Made by a program: the position numbers and the translations under genes. Below are positions 34,024 to 46,075 of a stretch of DNA of 52,812 nt, in pieces (the first letter of the stretch is position 1; each line of letters begins with the position of its first letter). A model generated the notes under the pieces. That model was not told the DNA's origin, did no database searches, and worked only from the letters and a program-made list of their open reading frames with translations. This DNA is from Kiloniellaceae bacterium (GTDB lineage: Bacteria; Pseudomonadota; Alphaproteobacteria; Kiloniellales; Kiloniellaceae). Location: assembly GCA_021776195.1 (NCBI GenBank), contig JAJFGK010000084.1:1-52812 (forward strand), read 5' to 3'.

Positions 34024-35745
<1,722 letters not shown>

Positions 35746-35908
35746 TCCAGCTGTGATCCCTCGCGGGCCCCATCATTTGTCCCGAGTGGTTAACACCCGA
35801 TGAAAGATTGAAAATCCGCCTGCAATTTCGCACTTGCCCTGCGCGGGGTTCTTCGTGGCACGGGATCCGGCCGGCGCTCGCTCATCTGGACCGCGGGGCG
35901 GCCGGTGC

Positions 35909-36200
35909 TAGAGCCTTTCTTTGTCATAGGGAATCATTTGATGGGTCATAGGCGATCATTCGGGAAGGCGCGCTGTGCGGCGCGATGCCCCCGGTCTTGG
36001 AGATTGGGCATCTGGCAAGCAGCGGAACGCACCCCCATTGGGAGAGGGGGTTCGTCTATGGCCCACCGAAGGCCGGGTTCTTTTGCCTTCTGGCCGCGTT
36101 CCGCTCCTCGACCGATACACGTATCGCTCTTCGAAGCGCGCCTTGCCAGAAGACAAAACAATCCCGGTCAAATGCTTCCGTATGACAAAGAAAGGCTCTA
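35909..36200. mobile_element. MITE-like element with long terminal inverted repeats
   Basis: A 288-bp element (35911-36198) flanked by TA on both sides. The outer TIRs GAGCCTTTCTTTGTCATA are perfect inverted copies; similarity continues inwards (GGAA.CATTTGA), and AAGGCGCGCT recurs inverted at exactly 54 bases from each end, so TIRs extend about 64 bp with mismatches. A further inner pair, GCGGAACGC/GCGTTCCGC, makes most of the element foldable into one hairpin. No transposase. The TA duplication suggests mobilisation by an IS630/Tc1-mariner-type transposase elsewhere in the genome. It occupies most of the 519-bp gap between the kinase and PCuAC genes. Confidence 0.75.
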
Positions 36201-36264
36201 GCGCAAAGCAGCCGCGGCGAAAGCCGCGACCGCGGAGCCCCTGCCCTCCAGCCGAGGGCTCGGC

Positions 36265-36735
36265 TCAACCGTCGATGCCCTGCACCCGGGCTTGGACGCG
36301 CACGCGACCGCGGGCGAAGACCAGAACGAGGGGGATCGTCTCGCCGGGCTTGACCGCCAGGTTCAAGGGCCCGAGCTCGATCCAGAGATGGTCGGAGGTG
36401 AGGTCCAGGACGCTGTCGGCACGAACCCCGATCGACTCCAGCGTCGTCGTCTGATGATCGTCGATCCGCCCAACGATCCGCGCATCCGGCGCAAGCTTGG
36501 TCTCGACGCCGAGGAGATGCGCGGGATCACGGCTTTCGTTGGTGATCCGAAGCCGGAGCGTGCTCCAGCCTCCTTCGGTCGCGGTCATCAGCCGGACCTT
36601 CTCGATAATGAGCTCGCCCTGGTGATCCGCGAACTGATCCGCGAGGGGATCCGCATTGGCGGGCCCCGCGAGGCCCAAGGCGACGACCGCGGCAAAGGCG
36701 GTCCAGGTGGCGATACGGCGGGCTTGCTCGAACAT
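36265..36735 (-). CDS. PCuAC-like exported protein with degenerate copper site
   Basis: A 156-residue exported protein. The start at 36735 (AGAGGAAG about 10 bases upstream) gives a clean signal peptide: IATWTAFAAVVALGLAGPANA. The mature part follows the PCuAC/DUF461 copper chaperone fold: TLRLRITNESRDPAHLLGVETKLAPDARIVG, then DHQTTTLESIGVRADSVLDL, then LAVKPGETIPLVLVFARG. Functional copper chaperones use His and Met ligands (H-x-M forms); here the expected Met positions read Leu or Trp (DHLWIEL). It may bind metal differently or have lost copper binding. It lies right beside a MITE. Confidence 0.72.
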   Translation of the reverse strand: MFEQARRIATWTAFAAVVALGLAGPANADPLADQFADHQGELIIEKVRLMTATEGGWSTLRLRITNESRDPAHLLGVETKLAPDARIVGRIDDHQTTTLESIGVRADSVLDLTSDHLWIELGPLNLAVKPGETIPLVLVFARGRVRVQARVQGIDG

Positions 36736-37301
36736 TTCGATCGACTTCCTCTTGGGCAAAACGGTGATGGCGGAATCAGGGGTGGCCCGCTCCGGCCTCG
36801 CAACCAACTCCGGAGCCCCAGGCAGGGACAACCACAGACCCTAAGGTCGCCGGCGTGTCCGAGGCGGAGAGTTCTGCGGGGCGTTCAACAGCATATTGGT
36901 TCGCTGAGGCGCCTTTACCAGTGCCTTCCTGGCAACTGCCGTCAGGTGCATCGACATGAGAGGCCCGGGCGCTGCCAGGCTTTCGGTCAAGGGGCCGGAA
37001 CCACGGCGGCGCGGCCCCTCCGCGCCTTCCGAGTTCTGGCGATTTCTGGGGACTCGGCAGGTTCTCGGGACACGAATGACAAGGGACATGGCCGTAATCG
37101 CGTCGCAGAGTTCTGGGAGTTCTCGCAGAGTTCTGGGGACACAATACTTATCTCATGGACCAACTCTGCCCGTTTGTCATTTCAAGCAGGCTAAGATACG
37201 TCAGTTGAGTATTATGTCCTCAGACATCGTTCTGTTTCCAGAACTCTACCCTAGTACACCGGGGGAGAGGGTCGAGAAGGCCTCCCGGGGCTGCCGTCCC
37301 C
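36736..37301. other. 566-bp gene-free region between PCuAC-like and nitrile hydratase genes
   Basis: No credible coding frame on either strand. The first half (36736-37000) shows nothing I can name. The second half holds short direct and inverted repeats (37104-37247) that look like a decayed repeat element, and ends in GGGGGAGAGGG before the opposing stop of the nitrile hydratase accessory gene. Confidence 0.6.
37104..37247. mobile_element. Decayed REP-like or IS200/IS605-type repeat remnant
   Basis: CGCAGAGTTCTGGG is repeated directly at 37104-37117 and 37124-37137. From 37127, AGAGTTCTGG followed by GGACACAATACT returns inverted at 37208-37219 (AGTATTATGTCC) and 37238-37247 (CCAGAACTCT), with 18 extra bases between the two parts on the right. 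The string TTCTGGGGACACAATACTTA resembles, from memory, DNA that precedes REP-associated Y1 transposase genes. No transposase remains. Confidence 0.4.
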
Positions 37302-37688
37302 CTACTCCGCCAGGCGCGCCAGCAGGCCTTCGGGCAGGCGGATCGGCTGGCCGTGGGGGGTGGCCTCGCTGGCCGCGGTCCAGGCCTCACGGCAGGACTC
37401 CAGGGCGGGGCCGGCCACCAGGCCCTTGTCGACCACCAGGCGCTCCAGGGCGGCCAGCCAGTGGTGGTAGTAGGTGTCGCCCAGGTCCGGGTCGCCCGCC
37501 GCCTGGGCCGCCTTGATCTCGCCCGCCAGGCAGGCCGCCCATTCGGACCAGGTAAAACAGCCGCCGGCATGCAGCCGCAGGGTCATGGCGAAAGCCTGGG
37601 CCTGCCAGGGCTCGGCGAAGACCGGCCCCTCGGCGTCGCGCGGCAGCTCGGGCAGCGCGGCCAACTTGCTATCCGTACCCTCTGTCAT
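37302..37688 (-). CDS. Nitrile hydratase accessory protein
   Basis: A 128-residue protein related to the N-terminal half of nitrile hydratase beta, the family of activator proteins that help deliver cobalt to the alpha subunit. LPRDAEGPVFAEPWQAQAFAMTLRLHAGGCFTWSEWAACL and DTYYHHWLAALERLVVDKGLV are the family pattern. It is the last gene of the minus-strand nitrile hydratase cluster, 131 bases after the beta C-half gene. That gap holds a 7-bp inverted repeat (ATCGAAC/GTTCGAT, 37721-37744). Confidence 0.85.
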   Translation of the reverse strand: MTEGTDSKLAALPELPRDAEGPVFAEPWQAQAFAMTLRLHAGGCFTWSEWAACLAGEIKAAQAAGDPDLGDTYYHHWLAALERLVVDKGLVAGPALESCREAWTAASEATPHGQPIRLPEGLLARLAE

Positions 37689-37819
37689 TTGCTATCCATC
37701 AGCCGACTTCTGGTCCGACGATCGAACGAACACTTCTGTTCGATTGCGAGGAGGCAAGCGCAAGTGCGCGCCCGCAGCGCAAGCGAGGACAGCTTGCCCG
37801 GCGCGTGAGGGCACATAAA

Positions 37820-38194
37820 TCATCCCGCCGCCCCCAGCGGATCCAGGTAGGGCTCGAAGAGGTCGATGTAGACCGCCTCCCGGGCCGCGCCCTCGGGCCC
37901 CCAGAGCGCGCGCGCCTCGAAGCGCACGGCATAAAGCCGCTGCGGCTCGGCCGGGCCCTTGCCCGGCCCCGCGGCGCCGCTGGCGTCGGGGTAGACGAAG
38001 ACCCCGTGGTCGCGCACCACCGTGCCGGTGCGGCCGCGGGCATAGCGCGGCAGGCGGGTGTGGCCGCGCGGGTGGATCACCTTGGCGACGACCTTGTCGC
38101 CGGGCTTGAAGCGGGCCGCCAGGTCGACATCCAGGCGGGCCGAGCCGCCCCGGGCCAGCACCTCGGCGACCTTCTCCGCGGTCAGGGTGCCCAT
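37820..38194 (-). CDS. Nitrile hydratase beta subunit, C-terminal half as a separate gene
   Basis: A 124-residue SH3-like protein matching the C-terminal half of nitrile hydratase beta: RFKPGDKVVAKVIHPRGHTRLPRYARGRTGTVVRDHGVFVYPD and the ending REAVYIDLFEPYLDPL. Its ATG overlaps the N-half stop as TGATG, and a strong ribosome-binding site (GGGGAGG) lies inside the end of the N-half gene. This separate-subunit layout is known from toyocamycin nitrile hydratase and thiocyanate hydrolase. Together with the N-half and alpha it should form the active enzyme, which hydrates nitriles to amides. Confidence 0.85.
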   Translation of the reverse strand: MGTLTAEKVAEVLARGGSARLDVDLAARFKPGDKVVAKVIHPRGHTRLPRYARGRTGTVVRDHGVFVYPDASGAAGPGKGPAEPQRLYAVRFEARALWGPEGAAREAVYIDLFEPYLDPLGAAG

Positions 38195-38514
38195 CAGCCG
38201 GCCTCCCCTTTTGCGGCTTCCAGTTCGGCGACGCGAGCGGCCAACTCGGCTGGGCTCACATGGCCGCGCTCTTCCAGCAGGACCAGCAGGGCTTTGAGCC
38301 AGATCTCGTAATAGCTGCTCTCCAGATAGGCGGCCGGGTGCTGGTTCTCGCGGGCGAAGCGGCCCTGGTCGATGGTCCACTCGCCGTGCGCGCCCATGGC
38401 CAGGGTCAGGGCGAAGACGCGCCTTTCCCAGTCGCCGTGAAACACCGGCTCGTTTTGCTCCGGGTCGATCGGCCCCAGGCCGTGCATGCCGCCAAGATCG
38501 TGGCCGCCGTTCAT
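38194..38514 (-). CDS. Nitrile hydratase beta subunit, N-terminal half as a separate gene
   Basis: A 106-residue protein matching only the N-terminal half of nitrile hydratase beta: MNGGHDLGGMHGLGPI, EPVFHGDWERRVFALTLAMGA and YLESSYYEIWLKALLVLLEERG. Ordinary beta subunits are about 220 residues in one chain. It stops exactly in the linker region that joins the halves in single-chain forms. GGAGGA is upstream of the ATG. The coupling to the C-half is TGATG, one base off from a continuous frame; a sequencing indel is therefore a formal alternative, but the well-placed ribosome-binding site argues for a true split. Confidence 0.85.
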   Translation of the reverse strand: MNGGHDLGGMHGLGPIDPEQNEPVFHGDWERRVFALTLAMGAHGEWTIDQGRFARENQHPAAYLESSYYEIWLKALLVLLEERGHVSPAELAARVAELEAAKGEAG

Positions 38515-38566
38515 GATCGTTCCTCCTTCGCGGGCTTCGCGGGCATCGCGGGTTCCGTGAGCCGGG

Positions 38567-39235
38567 TCATGCGCCGGCCGGGCTCAGGGCCAGGCCGACT
38601 CCGATCATCGAATCCCGGGTCACCAGGTCGGCCAGGGCGGCCTCGCTCATGTCCTCGGTGCCGGCCGGGCGCTGGGGCAGGACCAGGTAGCGCATCTCGG
38701 CGGTCGAGTCCCAGACCCGGATCTCCACGTCTTCGGGCAGGGTGACGCCGAACCCGGCCAGCACGGCGCGCGGTTCGCTGACCGCCCGGGCCCGGTAGGG
38801 CGCCGACTTGTACCAGACCGGCGGCAGGCCCAGGACCGGCCAGGGGTAACAAGAACAGAGCGTGCAGACCACCATGTTGTGGACCTGGGGGGTGTTCTCC
38901 AGGATCACCATGTCCTCGCCCTGGCGCCCGGTGTAGCCGAGCGAGGCAATGGCCTCCGAGGCGTCTTCCAGAAGCCGGGCCTTGTAGTCGGGGTCGCACC
39001 AGGCCCGCGCCACCACGCCGGCCCCGTTGCGCGGGCCGACCTTGCTCTCGTAGGTCTCGATCAGGACGTCGAGGGCGGCTGGGTCGACCAGCCCCTTTTC
39101 CACCAGTAGCGATTCCAATGCCCGCACCCGAAGCTGAAGGGTGGAGAGGTGTTCGTGGTTGTGGCCGTGGCCCTGCCCGTGGCCCTGCCCGTGGTCCTGG
39201 TCGTGACCGTGGCCCTGCCCGTGATCCGCTGTCAT
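38567..39235 (-). CDS. Cobalt-type nitrile hydratase alpha subunit with His-rich N-terminus
   Basis: A 222-residue catalytic subunit. The metal claw is [23 protein letters not shown] (C124, C127, C129); Thr between the first Cys pair marks the cobalt type rather than the iron type. Two of these Cys are normally oxidised to sulfinate and sulfenate. The first 29 residues hold nine His in HGHG/HGQG repeats, probably a cobalt-binding tail. I chose ATG 39235, with GGAGG upstream. First gene of the cluster: alpha, beta-N, beta-C, accessory protein. Cytoplasmic. Confidence 0.92.
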   Translation of the reverse strand: MTADHGQGHGHDQDHGQGHGQGHGHNHEHLSTLQLRVRALESLLVEKGLVDPAALDVLIETYESKVGPRNGAGVVARAWCDPDYKARLLEDASEAIASLGYTGRQGEDMVILENTPQVHNMVVCTLCSCYPWPVLGLPPVWYKSAPYRARAVSEPRAVLAGFGVTLPEDVEIRVWDSTAEMRYLVLPQRPAGTEDMSEAALADLVTRDSMIGVGLALSPAGA

Positions 39236-39351
39236 GCCGTTTCGCCCTCCTTCCTGCCGTCTGAATGGTGCCTGTATGTCGCCTCTACGGTGTCGTTTTA
39301 ATGGTCCGGTGTTCGGGCTCTCTGGGGACCGCCGCGGGCCTCTCCGCCGCG

Positions 39352-39768
39352 TCAGTGCGCCTCCTGCTCCAGGCGCTCCATGTCGTCGTCGGAGAAGCCG
39401 AAGTGGTGGCCGATTTCGTGGATCAGGACGTGGCGCACGATGTCGGCCAGATCCTCGCCGGTCTCGCACCAGTAGTCGAGGATCGGCCGGCGGTAGAGGA
39501 AGACCAAATCGGCGCCCTCGGGCAGATCCTGGGAGGTCTTGTGCGGCAACCCGATGCCGCGGTAGAGCCCGAGCAGGTCGAAGGGCGTCTCGCAGTCGAG
39601 CTCCTCCAGGGTATCGTCGTCGGGAAACTCCTCGACCTGGATCACCAGATTGCCCAGCACCCGGCGCAGTGCCTGCGGGATCGTCGCCAGGCCCTCGCGC
39701 GAGAGCGCCTCGAGGTCTTCGATGTCAGGCGGGGTGGCAAAACGGCCGATATCGTGCCTGCGGGCCAT
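39352..39768 (-). CDS. Zincin-like metallopeptidase family protein
   Basis: A 138-residue protein of the small metallopeptidase family with the HExxH motif HEIGHHFGF near the C-terminus, preceded by IVRHVLIHE. Segments [18 protein letters not shown] and [14 protein letters not shown] are typical. Substrate and physiological role are not established for the family. No signal peptide, so cytoplasmic. It lies 116 bases upstream of the nitrile hydratase alpha gene on the same strand but is probably unrelated, since the family is widespread. Confidence 0.87.
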   Translation of the reverse strand: MARRHDIGRFATPPDIEDLEALSREGLATIPQALRRVLGNLVIQVEEFPDDDTLEELDCETPFDLLGLYRGIGLPHKTSQDLPEGADLVFLYRRPILDYWCETGEDLADIVRHVLIHEIGHHFGFSDDDMERLEQEAH

Positions 39769-39909
39769 AGGGTTCTCCGGGTTTCCTGGCCAACGACCCT
39801 AGCCTGCCTTGACCCCGCCGCCAAGCCCGGCCACCCTTGGCGTCGGCTCCTTGCGGGCTGCTTGGGGGCGGCTCGCGGAGACCCGGAAATCTTGCCGAGA
39901 GAGGATGCC

Positions 39910-40206
39910 ATGGTCGAAAAACTGAGCGCCGAGGGCCGCGCCGAAGCCCTGGCCGCCCTGCCCGACTGGAGCCCGGTCGAGGGCCGCGACGCGATCTGCC
40001 GCCGGCTCGTCTTCAAGACCTTCAACCAGGCCTGGGGCTTCATGAACCGGGTCGCCCTGGCGGCGGAAAAGCAGGATCACCACCCCGAGTGGTTCAACGT
40101 CTACAACCGGGTCGAGATCACCCTGACGACCCACGACTGCGACGGCCTGTCCGAACGCGACGTGAAGCTCGCCCGCTTTATCGACAAGGCCGCCGGCCAG
40201 GCCTGA
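39910..40206 (+). CDS. phhB: 4a-hydroxytetrahydrobiopterin dehydratase (PCD/DCoH)
   Basis: A 98-residue pterin-4a-carbinolamine dehydratase, which recycles the cofactor of aromatic amino acid hydroxylases and is also found without them. The motif is [40 protein letters not shown] with the two catalytic His. I chose the ATG at 39910 because GAGAGGA precedes it and the length then matches the family. No phenylalanine hydroxylase is nearby. It is divergent from the metallopeptidase gene. Confidence 0.93.
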   Translation: MVEKLSAEGRAEALAALPDWSPVEGRDAICRRLVFKTFNQAWGFMNRVALAAEKQDHHPEWFNVYNRVEITLTTHDCDGLSERDVKLARFIDKAAGQA

Positions 40207-40224
40207 ATCCGGCCCCGTATCACA

Positions 40225-40992
40225 TCACTGCATACGCATGGCGCCGTCGAGCCGGACGCAGTCGGCGTTCAGCATGACGTTCTCGACCATATGCATGACC
40301 AGGCGGGAGAACTCCTCGGGCTGGCCGAAACGGTGCGGGAAGGGCACCTGGCCGGCGAGGTTGTCCTGGACCTCCTGGGGCATGTTGAGCAGCAGCGGCG
40401 TGCCGATCAGACCCGGGGCGATGGTCAGGACGCGTACACCCTTTTTGGCGAATTCCCGGGCTGCCGGCAGCATCATCCCGGTGATACCGGCCTTGGAGGC
40501 GGCGTAGGCGACCTGGCCCAGTTGACCCTCGACCCCGGCGATCGAGGAGGTCGAGACGATCACCCCGCGTTCGCCATCGCCATTGGAGTCCTCCAGCGGA
40601 TCGGCGTTGACCATGTCGGCGGCGGCAAGGCGCAGCATGTTGAAGGAGCCGATCAGATTGACCTTGATGACCTGCTCGAAGGCCTCCAGGGGCATCGGCC
40701 CGTCGCGCCCGACGATGCGCTTGGCCGGGGCGATCCCGGCGCAGTTGACCAGGACCCGGCAGGGGCCGTGCGCCTCGCGCGCCGCCGCCGTGGCGGCCTC
40801 GCCCTCGGCGGCGCTGGCCACGTCGCAGGCCAGTCCGAGCCCGCCGATCTCGCCGGCGACCGCCTGGGCCGCCGCTTCGTTGAGATCGAGCACGGCGACC
40901 TTGGCGCCTGCCGCCGCCAGCGCCCGGGCCGTGGCCTCGCCCAGCCCCGATCCGCCACCGGTCACGATTGCAGCCTGTCCCTTGACGTCCAT
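40225..40992 (-). CDS. 3-hydroxyacyl-CoA dehydrogenase-type SDR (HSD10-like)
   Basis: A 255-residue classical SDR. TGGGSGLGEATARAL is the NAD site, VLDLNEAAAQ indicates NAD rather than NADP preference (Asp after the second strand), NCAGI follows, Ser is in STSSIAG, and YAASKAG is the YxxxK motif. Segments such as MVNADPLEDSNGDGERGVIVSTSSIAGVEGQ and PFPHRFGQPEEF match type II 3-hydroxyacyl-CoA / 2-methyl-3-hydroxybutyryl-CoA dehydrogenases, which act in fatty acid or isoleucine breakdown. Convergent with the pterin dehydratase gene (18-base gap). Confidence 0.9.
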   Translation of the reverse strand: MDVKGQAAIVTGGGSGLGEATARALAAAGAKVAVLDLNEAAAQAVAGEIGGLGLACDVASAAEGEAATAAAREAHGPCRVLVNCAGIAPAKRIVGRDGPMPLEAFEQVIKVNLIGSFNMLRLAAADMVNADPLEDSNGDGERGVIVSTSSIAGVEGQLGQVAYAASKAGITGMMLPAAREFAKKGVRVLTIAPGLIGTPLLLNMPQEVQDNLAGQVPFPHRFGQPEEFSRLVMHMVENVMLNADCVRLDGAMRMQ

Positions 40993-41187
40993 GCTTTGCC
41001 CCTTTTTTCCCGTCGCTTGTTCGAACCGCCGCCGCCCGCCGGGCAGCGCGACGCGCTCCTATAGCAAACCGGGCGGGTCCTGGCGAGGGGGCCCTGACGA
41101 GAGGCCAAGGCGAGAGTCAAAGGCGGGCGGCCTCGGGGCACGGCACCCTCTCTTGAGCCGGCGCGGGGGCTCGCCTATATAAGTGTC

Positions 41188-41568
41188 ATGACCGAGAAAT
41201 CTCTCGTGCCGCTGGTGCCGGTCGGCGACCCGCGCAACGAAAGCCGGGTGGCCCGCGATTTCTGGCCCAAGCTGACCCGGGTCGCGGCGCGCATTCCCTT
41301 CGCCGGCGATGCGGTTGCCGCCTTCTACTGCGCCCGGGATCCGGGCACGCCGCGCGTCGCCAAGGCGACCTTGCTGGCCGCCCTGACCTACTTCGTGGTG
41401 CCAACCGACCTGATCCCCGACTTCATCGCCGGTCTTGGCTTTTCCGACGACGCCGCGGTTCTGCTGATGGTGCTCAACATCTTCGCCGGCAACATCAAAC
41501 CGCACCACCGGGAAAAGGCCCGGCTGGTCCTGGCCGAGATCCTGGGCAAGGATCCGGCGGACATCTGA
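41188..41568 (+). CDS. YkvA/DUF1232 family membrane protein
   Basis: A 126-residue DUF1232 protein. The family core is TLLAALTYFVVPTDLIPDFIAGLGFSDDAAVLLMVLNIF, with the conserved Pro-x-Asp-x-Ile-Pro-Asp segment next to one or two hydrophobic helices. Function is unknown for the family. It starts 195 bases from the divergent SDR gene and ends 30 bases from the DMT carrier on the other strand. Confidence 0.87.
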   Translation: MTEKSLVPLVPVGDPRNESRVARDFWPKLTRVAARIPFAGDAVAAFYCARDPGTPRVAKATLLAALTYFVVPTDLIPDFIAGLGFSDDAAVLLMVLNIFAGNIKPHHREKARLVLAEILGKDPADI

Positions 41569-41598
41569 TCCCCGAGAACAGCGACTATCGCAGCAGGC

Positions 41599-42537
41599 CT
41601 AGCGCCCCTTGACCTGATGGCTGGCGACCGGGGTTACCTTGCGCTCGCGCGCCACCTTGGCTTCGCGCCGGGCGATATAGATCGCCGAGCCGGCGATGAT
41701 CGCGGCGCCGAGCCAGGTCCAGATGTCGGGCAACTCGCCGTAGGCCGCGAAGGCGATCGCGGCCACGAAGGGCAGGCGCATATAGTCGAAGGGCATGATC
41801 GCCGAGGCATCGGCGCGCTGAAAGGAGCGGTTGATCGCCAAGTGGGCGACCATGGCGACAAGCCCCAACAGAAACATCAAAAAGAGCTCCCACCAGCTCG
41901 GCCAGGTCCAGACGAAGAGGGCCGGCACCAGGGACAGCGGGGTCATCAGAAGGCTCATGTAGAACACGATGGCGTTGGGGTTCTCGCTGCGCGACAGGGT
42001 CTTCACGACCAGCACGGAAACCGCCATGAAGACGGCGGCGATGATCGGCAGCAGAGTGGCGCCCGTGACCTCGGCGAAGCCCGGGCGCAAGATCACCAGC
42101 ATGCCGAGAAAGCCGACCGCCGTGGCGCTCCAGCGCCTGATCCCGACCTGCTCGCGCAGGAAGAAGGCGGCACCCGCGGTGGCGAAGAGCGGCAGGGTGA
42201 AATTCAGTGCCACGGCCTCGCCCAGGGGCACCAGGGTGACCGCGGTGAACCACAGCGCCATGGCGATGATGCCGATCACCGCGCGCCAAAGGTGCAGCGC
42301 GAGGCGTTCCGTCTTCAGACCCCCGACCCCCACCTTCATCAGCCAGGGCAGGATGCAGAGCAGCGCGAAGAAGTTGCGAAAGAATGCCGCTTCCAGGGGG
42401 TGGATGCCGGCCGACACCTCGCGCACCAGAAAGTTCATCACGGCGAAGCAGGCCGCCGCGAAGGTCATGAAAAGCGCCCCCTGAACCGGGGCGGAGATCG
42501 AATCGAAGCGTGCGGCGAGAGACTCGGGAAAGGCCAT
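41599..42537 (-). CDS. DMT-superfamily (EamA) transporter
   Basis: A 312-residue carrier with about ten hydrophobic helices in two EamA repeats: ALFMTFAAACFAVMNFLVREV starts the first, LLPIIAAVFMAVSVLVVKTLSRSENP the second. HPLEAAFFRNFFALLCILPWL is typical of the S-adenosylmethionine/metabolite exporter branch. Substrate unknown; inner membrane. Divergent from acetoacetyl-CoA synthetase across a 154-base gap. Confidence 0.88.
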   Translation of the reverse strand: MAFPESLAARFDSISAPVQGALFMTFAAACFAVMNFLVREVSAGIHPLEAAFFRNFFALLCILPWLMKVGVGGLKTERLALHLWRAVIGIIAMALWFTAVTLVPLGEAVALNFTLPLFATAGAAFFLREQVGIRRWSATAVGFLGMLVILRPGFAEVTGATLLPIIAAVFMAVSVLVVKTLSRSENPNAIVFYMSLLMTPLSLVPALFVWTWPSWWELFLMFLLGLVAMVAHLAINRSFQRADASAIMPFDYMRLPFVAAIAFAAYGELPDIWTWLGAAIIAGSAIYIARREAKVARERKVTPVASHQVKGR

Positions 42538-42691
42538 GCTGACGCGACACTAGAAGGCCTGGCGGCAAAGAGCCAGGGCTCCGCGCGGGACCCTGCCCTG
42601 CGTTCCGGGGCAAGGACCTGTTGGCAGCGCGCGCCGCGGATCGTAAGTTGCCCACGCTTTCGACAGCCGCGCCGCAGAGGGGGAGAAATAA

Positions 42692-44658
<1,967 letters not shown>

Positions 44659-44662
<4 letters not shown>

Positions 44663-45855
44663 GCGGCGCGGCGGTCCCGTTCCCCGCCACCCTGCCGCCG
44701 CCGCGCGACACCCTGGCCGGGGTCGAGACCTCGCAGATCGTGGCCCTGTGGCAGGCCGGTCTGGGACGGGCGGACCTGATCCCGCTCTACATCGGCGAGG
44801 GCGACACGCCGACGCCGCGGCTGATCTGCGACGCGGCGCACCAGGCGATGCTGGAGGGCCACACCTTCTATTCGCCCAAGCGCGGCCTGCCCGAGCTGCG
44901 CGCGGCCCTGGCCGCCTACATGAACCGCCATTTCGAGATCGCCCTGGACGACGCGCGCATCACCGTGACCACCGCGGGGATGAACGCCATCATGCTGGCG
45001 CTGCAGGCCACCCTCTCCCAGGGCGACCGGCTGGCGGTGGTGACGCCCTGCTGGCCCAACATATTCGGCGCCGCGCGGATCCTCGGCGCCGAGCCGGTGC
45101 CGGTCGCCATGGACCCGCTGGGCGACGGGCGCTTCACCCTGGATCTGGAGGCGCTCTTCGCGCGCTGCCGCGAGATGGCCGCCAAGGCGATCTTCCTGGT
45201 CTCGCCGAGCAACCCGACCGGCTGGATCGTCTCCCCCGAGGAGCAGGCGGCGATCCTCGACTTCTGCCGCCGCGAGGGGATCTGGCTGATCGCCGACGAA
45301 GTCTACCACCGCTTCGTCTTCGACGGCCGGGCGGTGGCGCCCTCCTGCCTCCAGGCGGCCCGGCAGGACGACCCGCTTTTCGTCGTCAACTCCTTCTCCA
45401 AGGCCTGGGCCATGACCGGCTGGCGGCTCGGCTGGTTGACCCACCCGGCGGCGCTCGGCCCGGTGCTGAACGACCTGATCGAGTTCAACACCTCGGGCTC
45501 GCAGGCCTTCATCCACAAGGCCGCCCTGGCCGGGCTCAGCGAGGCCGGCGAGGCCTGGGTGACTGGCTATATCGACCGGAACCGGCAGAGCGCCGAGATG
45601 GTCTTTCAGCGCCTGGCGGCCATGCCGAGAATCCGCATCGCGCGCCCGGCCGGGTCGTTCTACGCCTTCTTCGCCGTCGAGGGGTTGGCGAACTCCTTCG
45701 GTCTCTGCAAGACCCTGCTGGAGGAGACCGGCGTCGGCCTGGCACCGGGCTCGGCATTCGGGCCCGGCGGCGAGGGTCATCTGCGCCTTTGCTTCGCCAC
45801 CGACCCGGCCCGCCTGGCCGAAGCCCTGGCGCGCATCGAACCCTATTTCGCCTGA
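44659..45855 (+). CDS. Class I/II PLP-dependent aminotransferase
   Basis: A 398-residue fold-type I aminotransferase. [16 protein letters not shown] carries the PLP lysine; [11 protein letters not shown] and [12 protein letters not shown] are the conserved Asn and Asp/Tyr contacts; the C-terminal [15 protein letters not shown] has the substrate Arg. The start is a GTG that overlaps the acetoacetate-CoA ligase stop (GTGA), so the two are translationally coupled. An aspartate/aromatic-type substrate is plausible; exact specificity cannot be read. The link with acetoacetate activation suggests a ketogenic amino acid route, by inference. Confidence 0.9.
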
Positions 45856-46075
45856 GGCGGAAGGAACGGAAATCCGGCTCTGTGGGCGCGACAGAAGGGC
45901 ATCTATAAGCCCCCATGAGTCGTTATCTAATCATGAACAAAGCTATGCGATTTTTGCAGAGGACTCCTGCTGAATCGACATTAGTGGTTACGCGCGCAGA
46001 AGCATAAGTCACACGCTCGTTATCACTTGCCGTGGCGGCAGGTACGCTGCTTGCGAAGAACAAAGGATTGGGGCC

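Noticed and set aside
37721..37744. LexA/SOS box in the nitrile hydratase cluster
   Set aside because: ATCGAAC/GTTCGAT is symmetrical but with a 10-base gap; alphaproteobacterial LexA sites are GTTC-N7-GTTC direct repeats.
38190..38200. Frameshift error as the explanation of the split nitrile hydratase beta gene
   Set aside because: The halves differ by one base in frame, so an error is possible, but the second gene has its own well-placed ribosome-binding site and ATG, and separate subunits are known in related enzymes.
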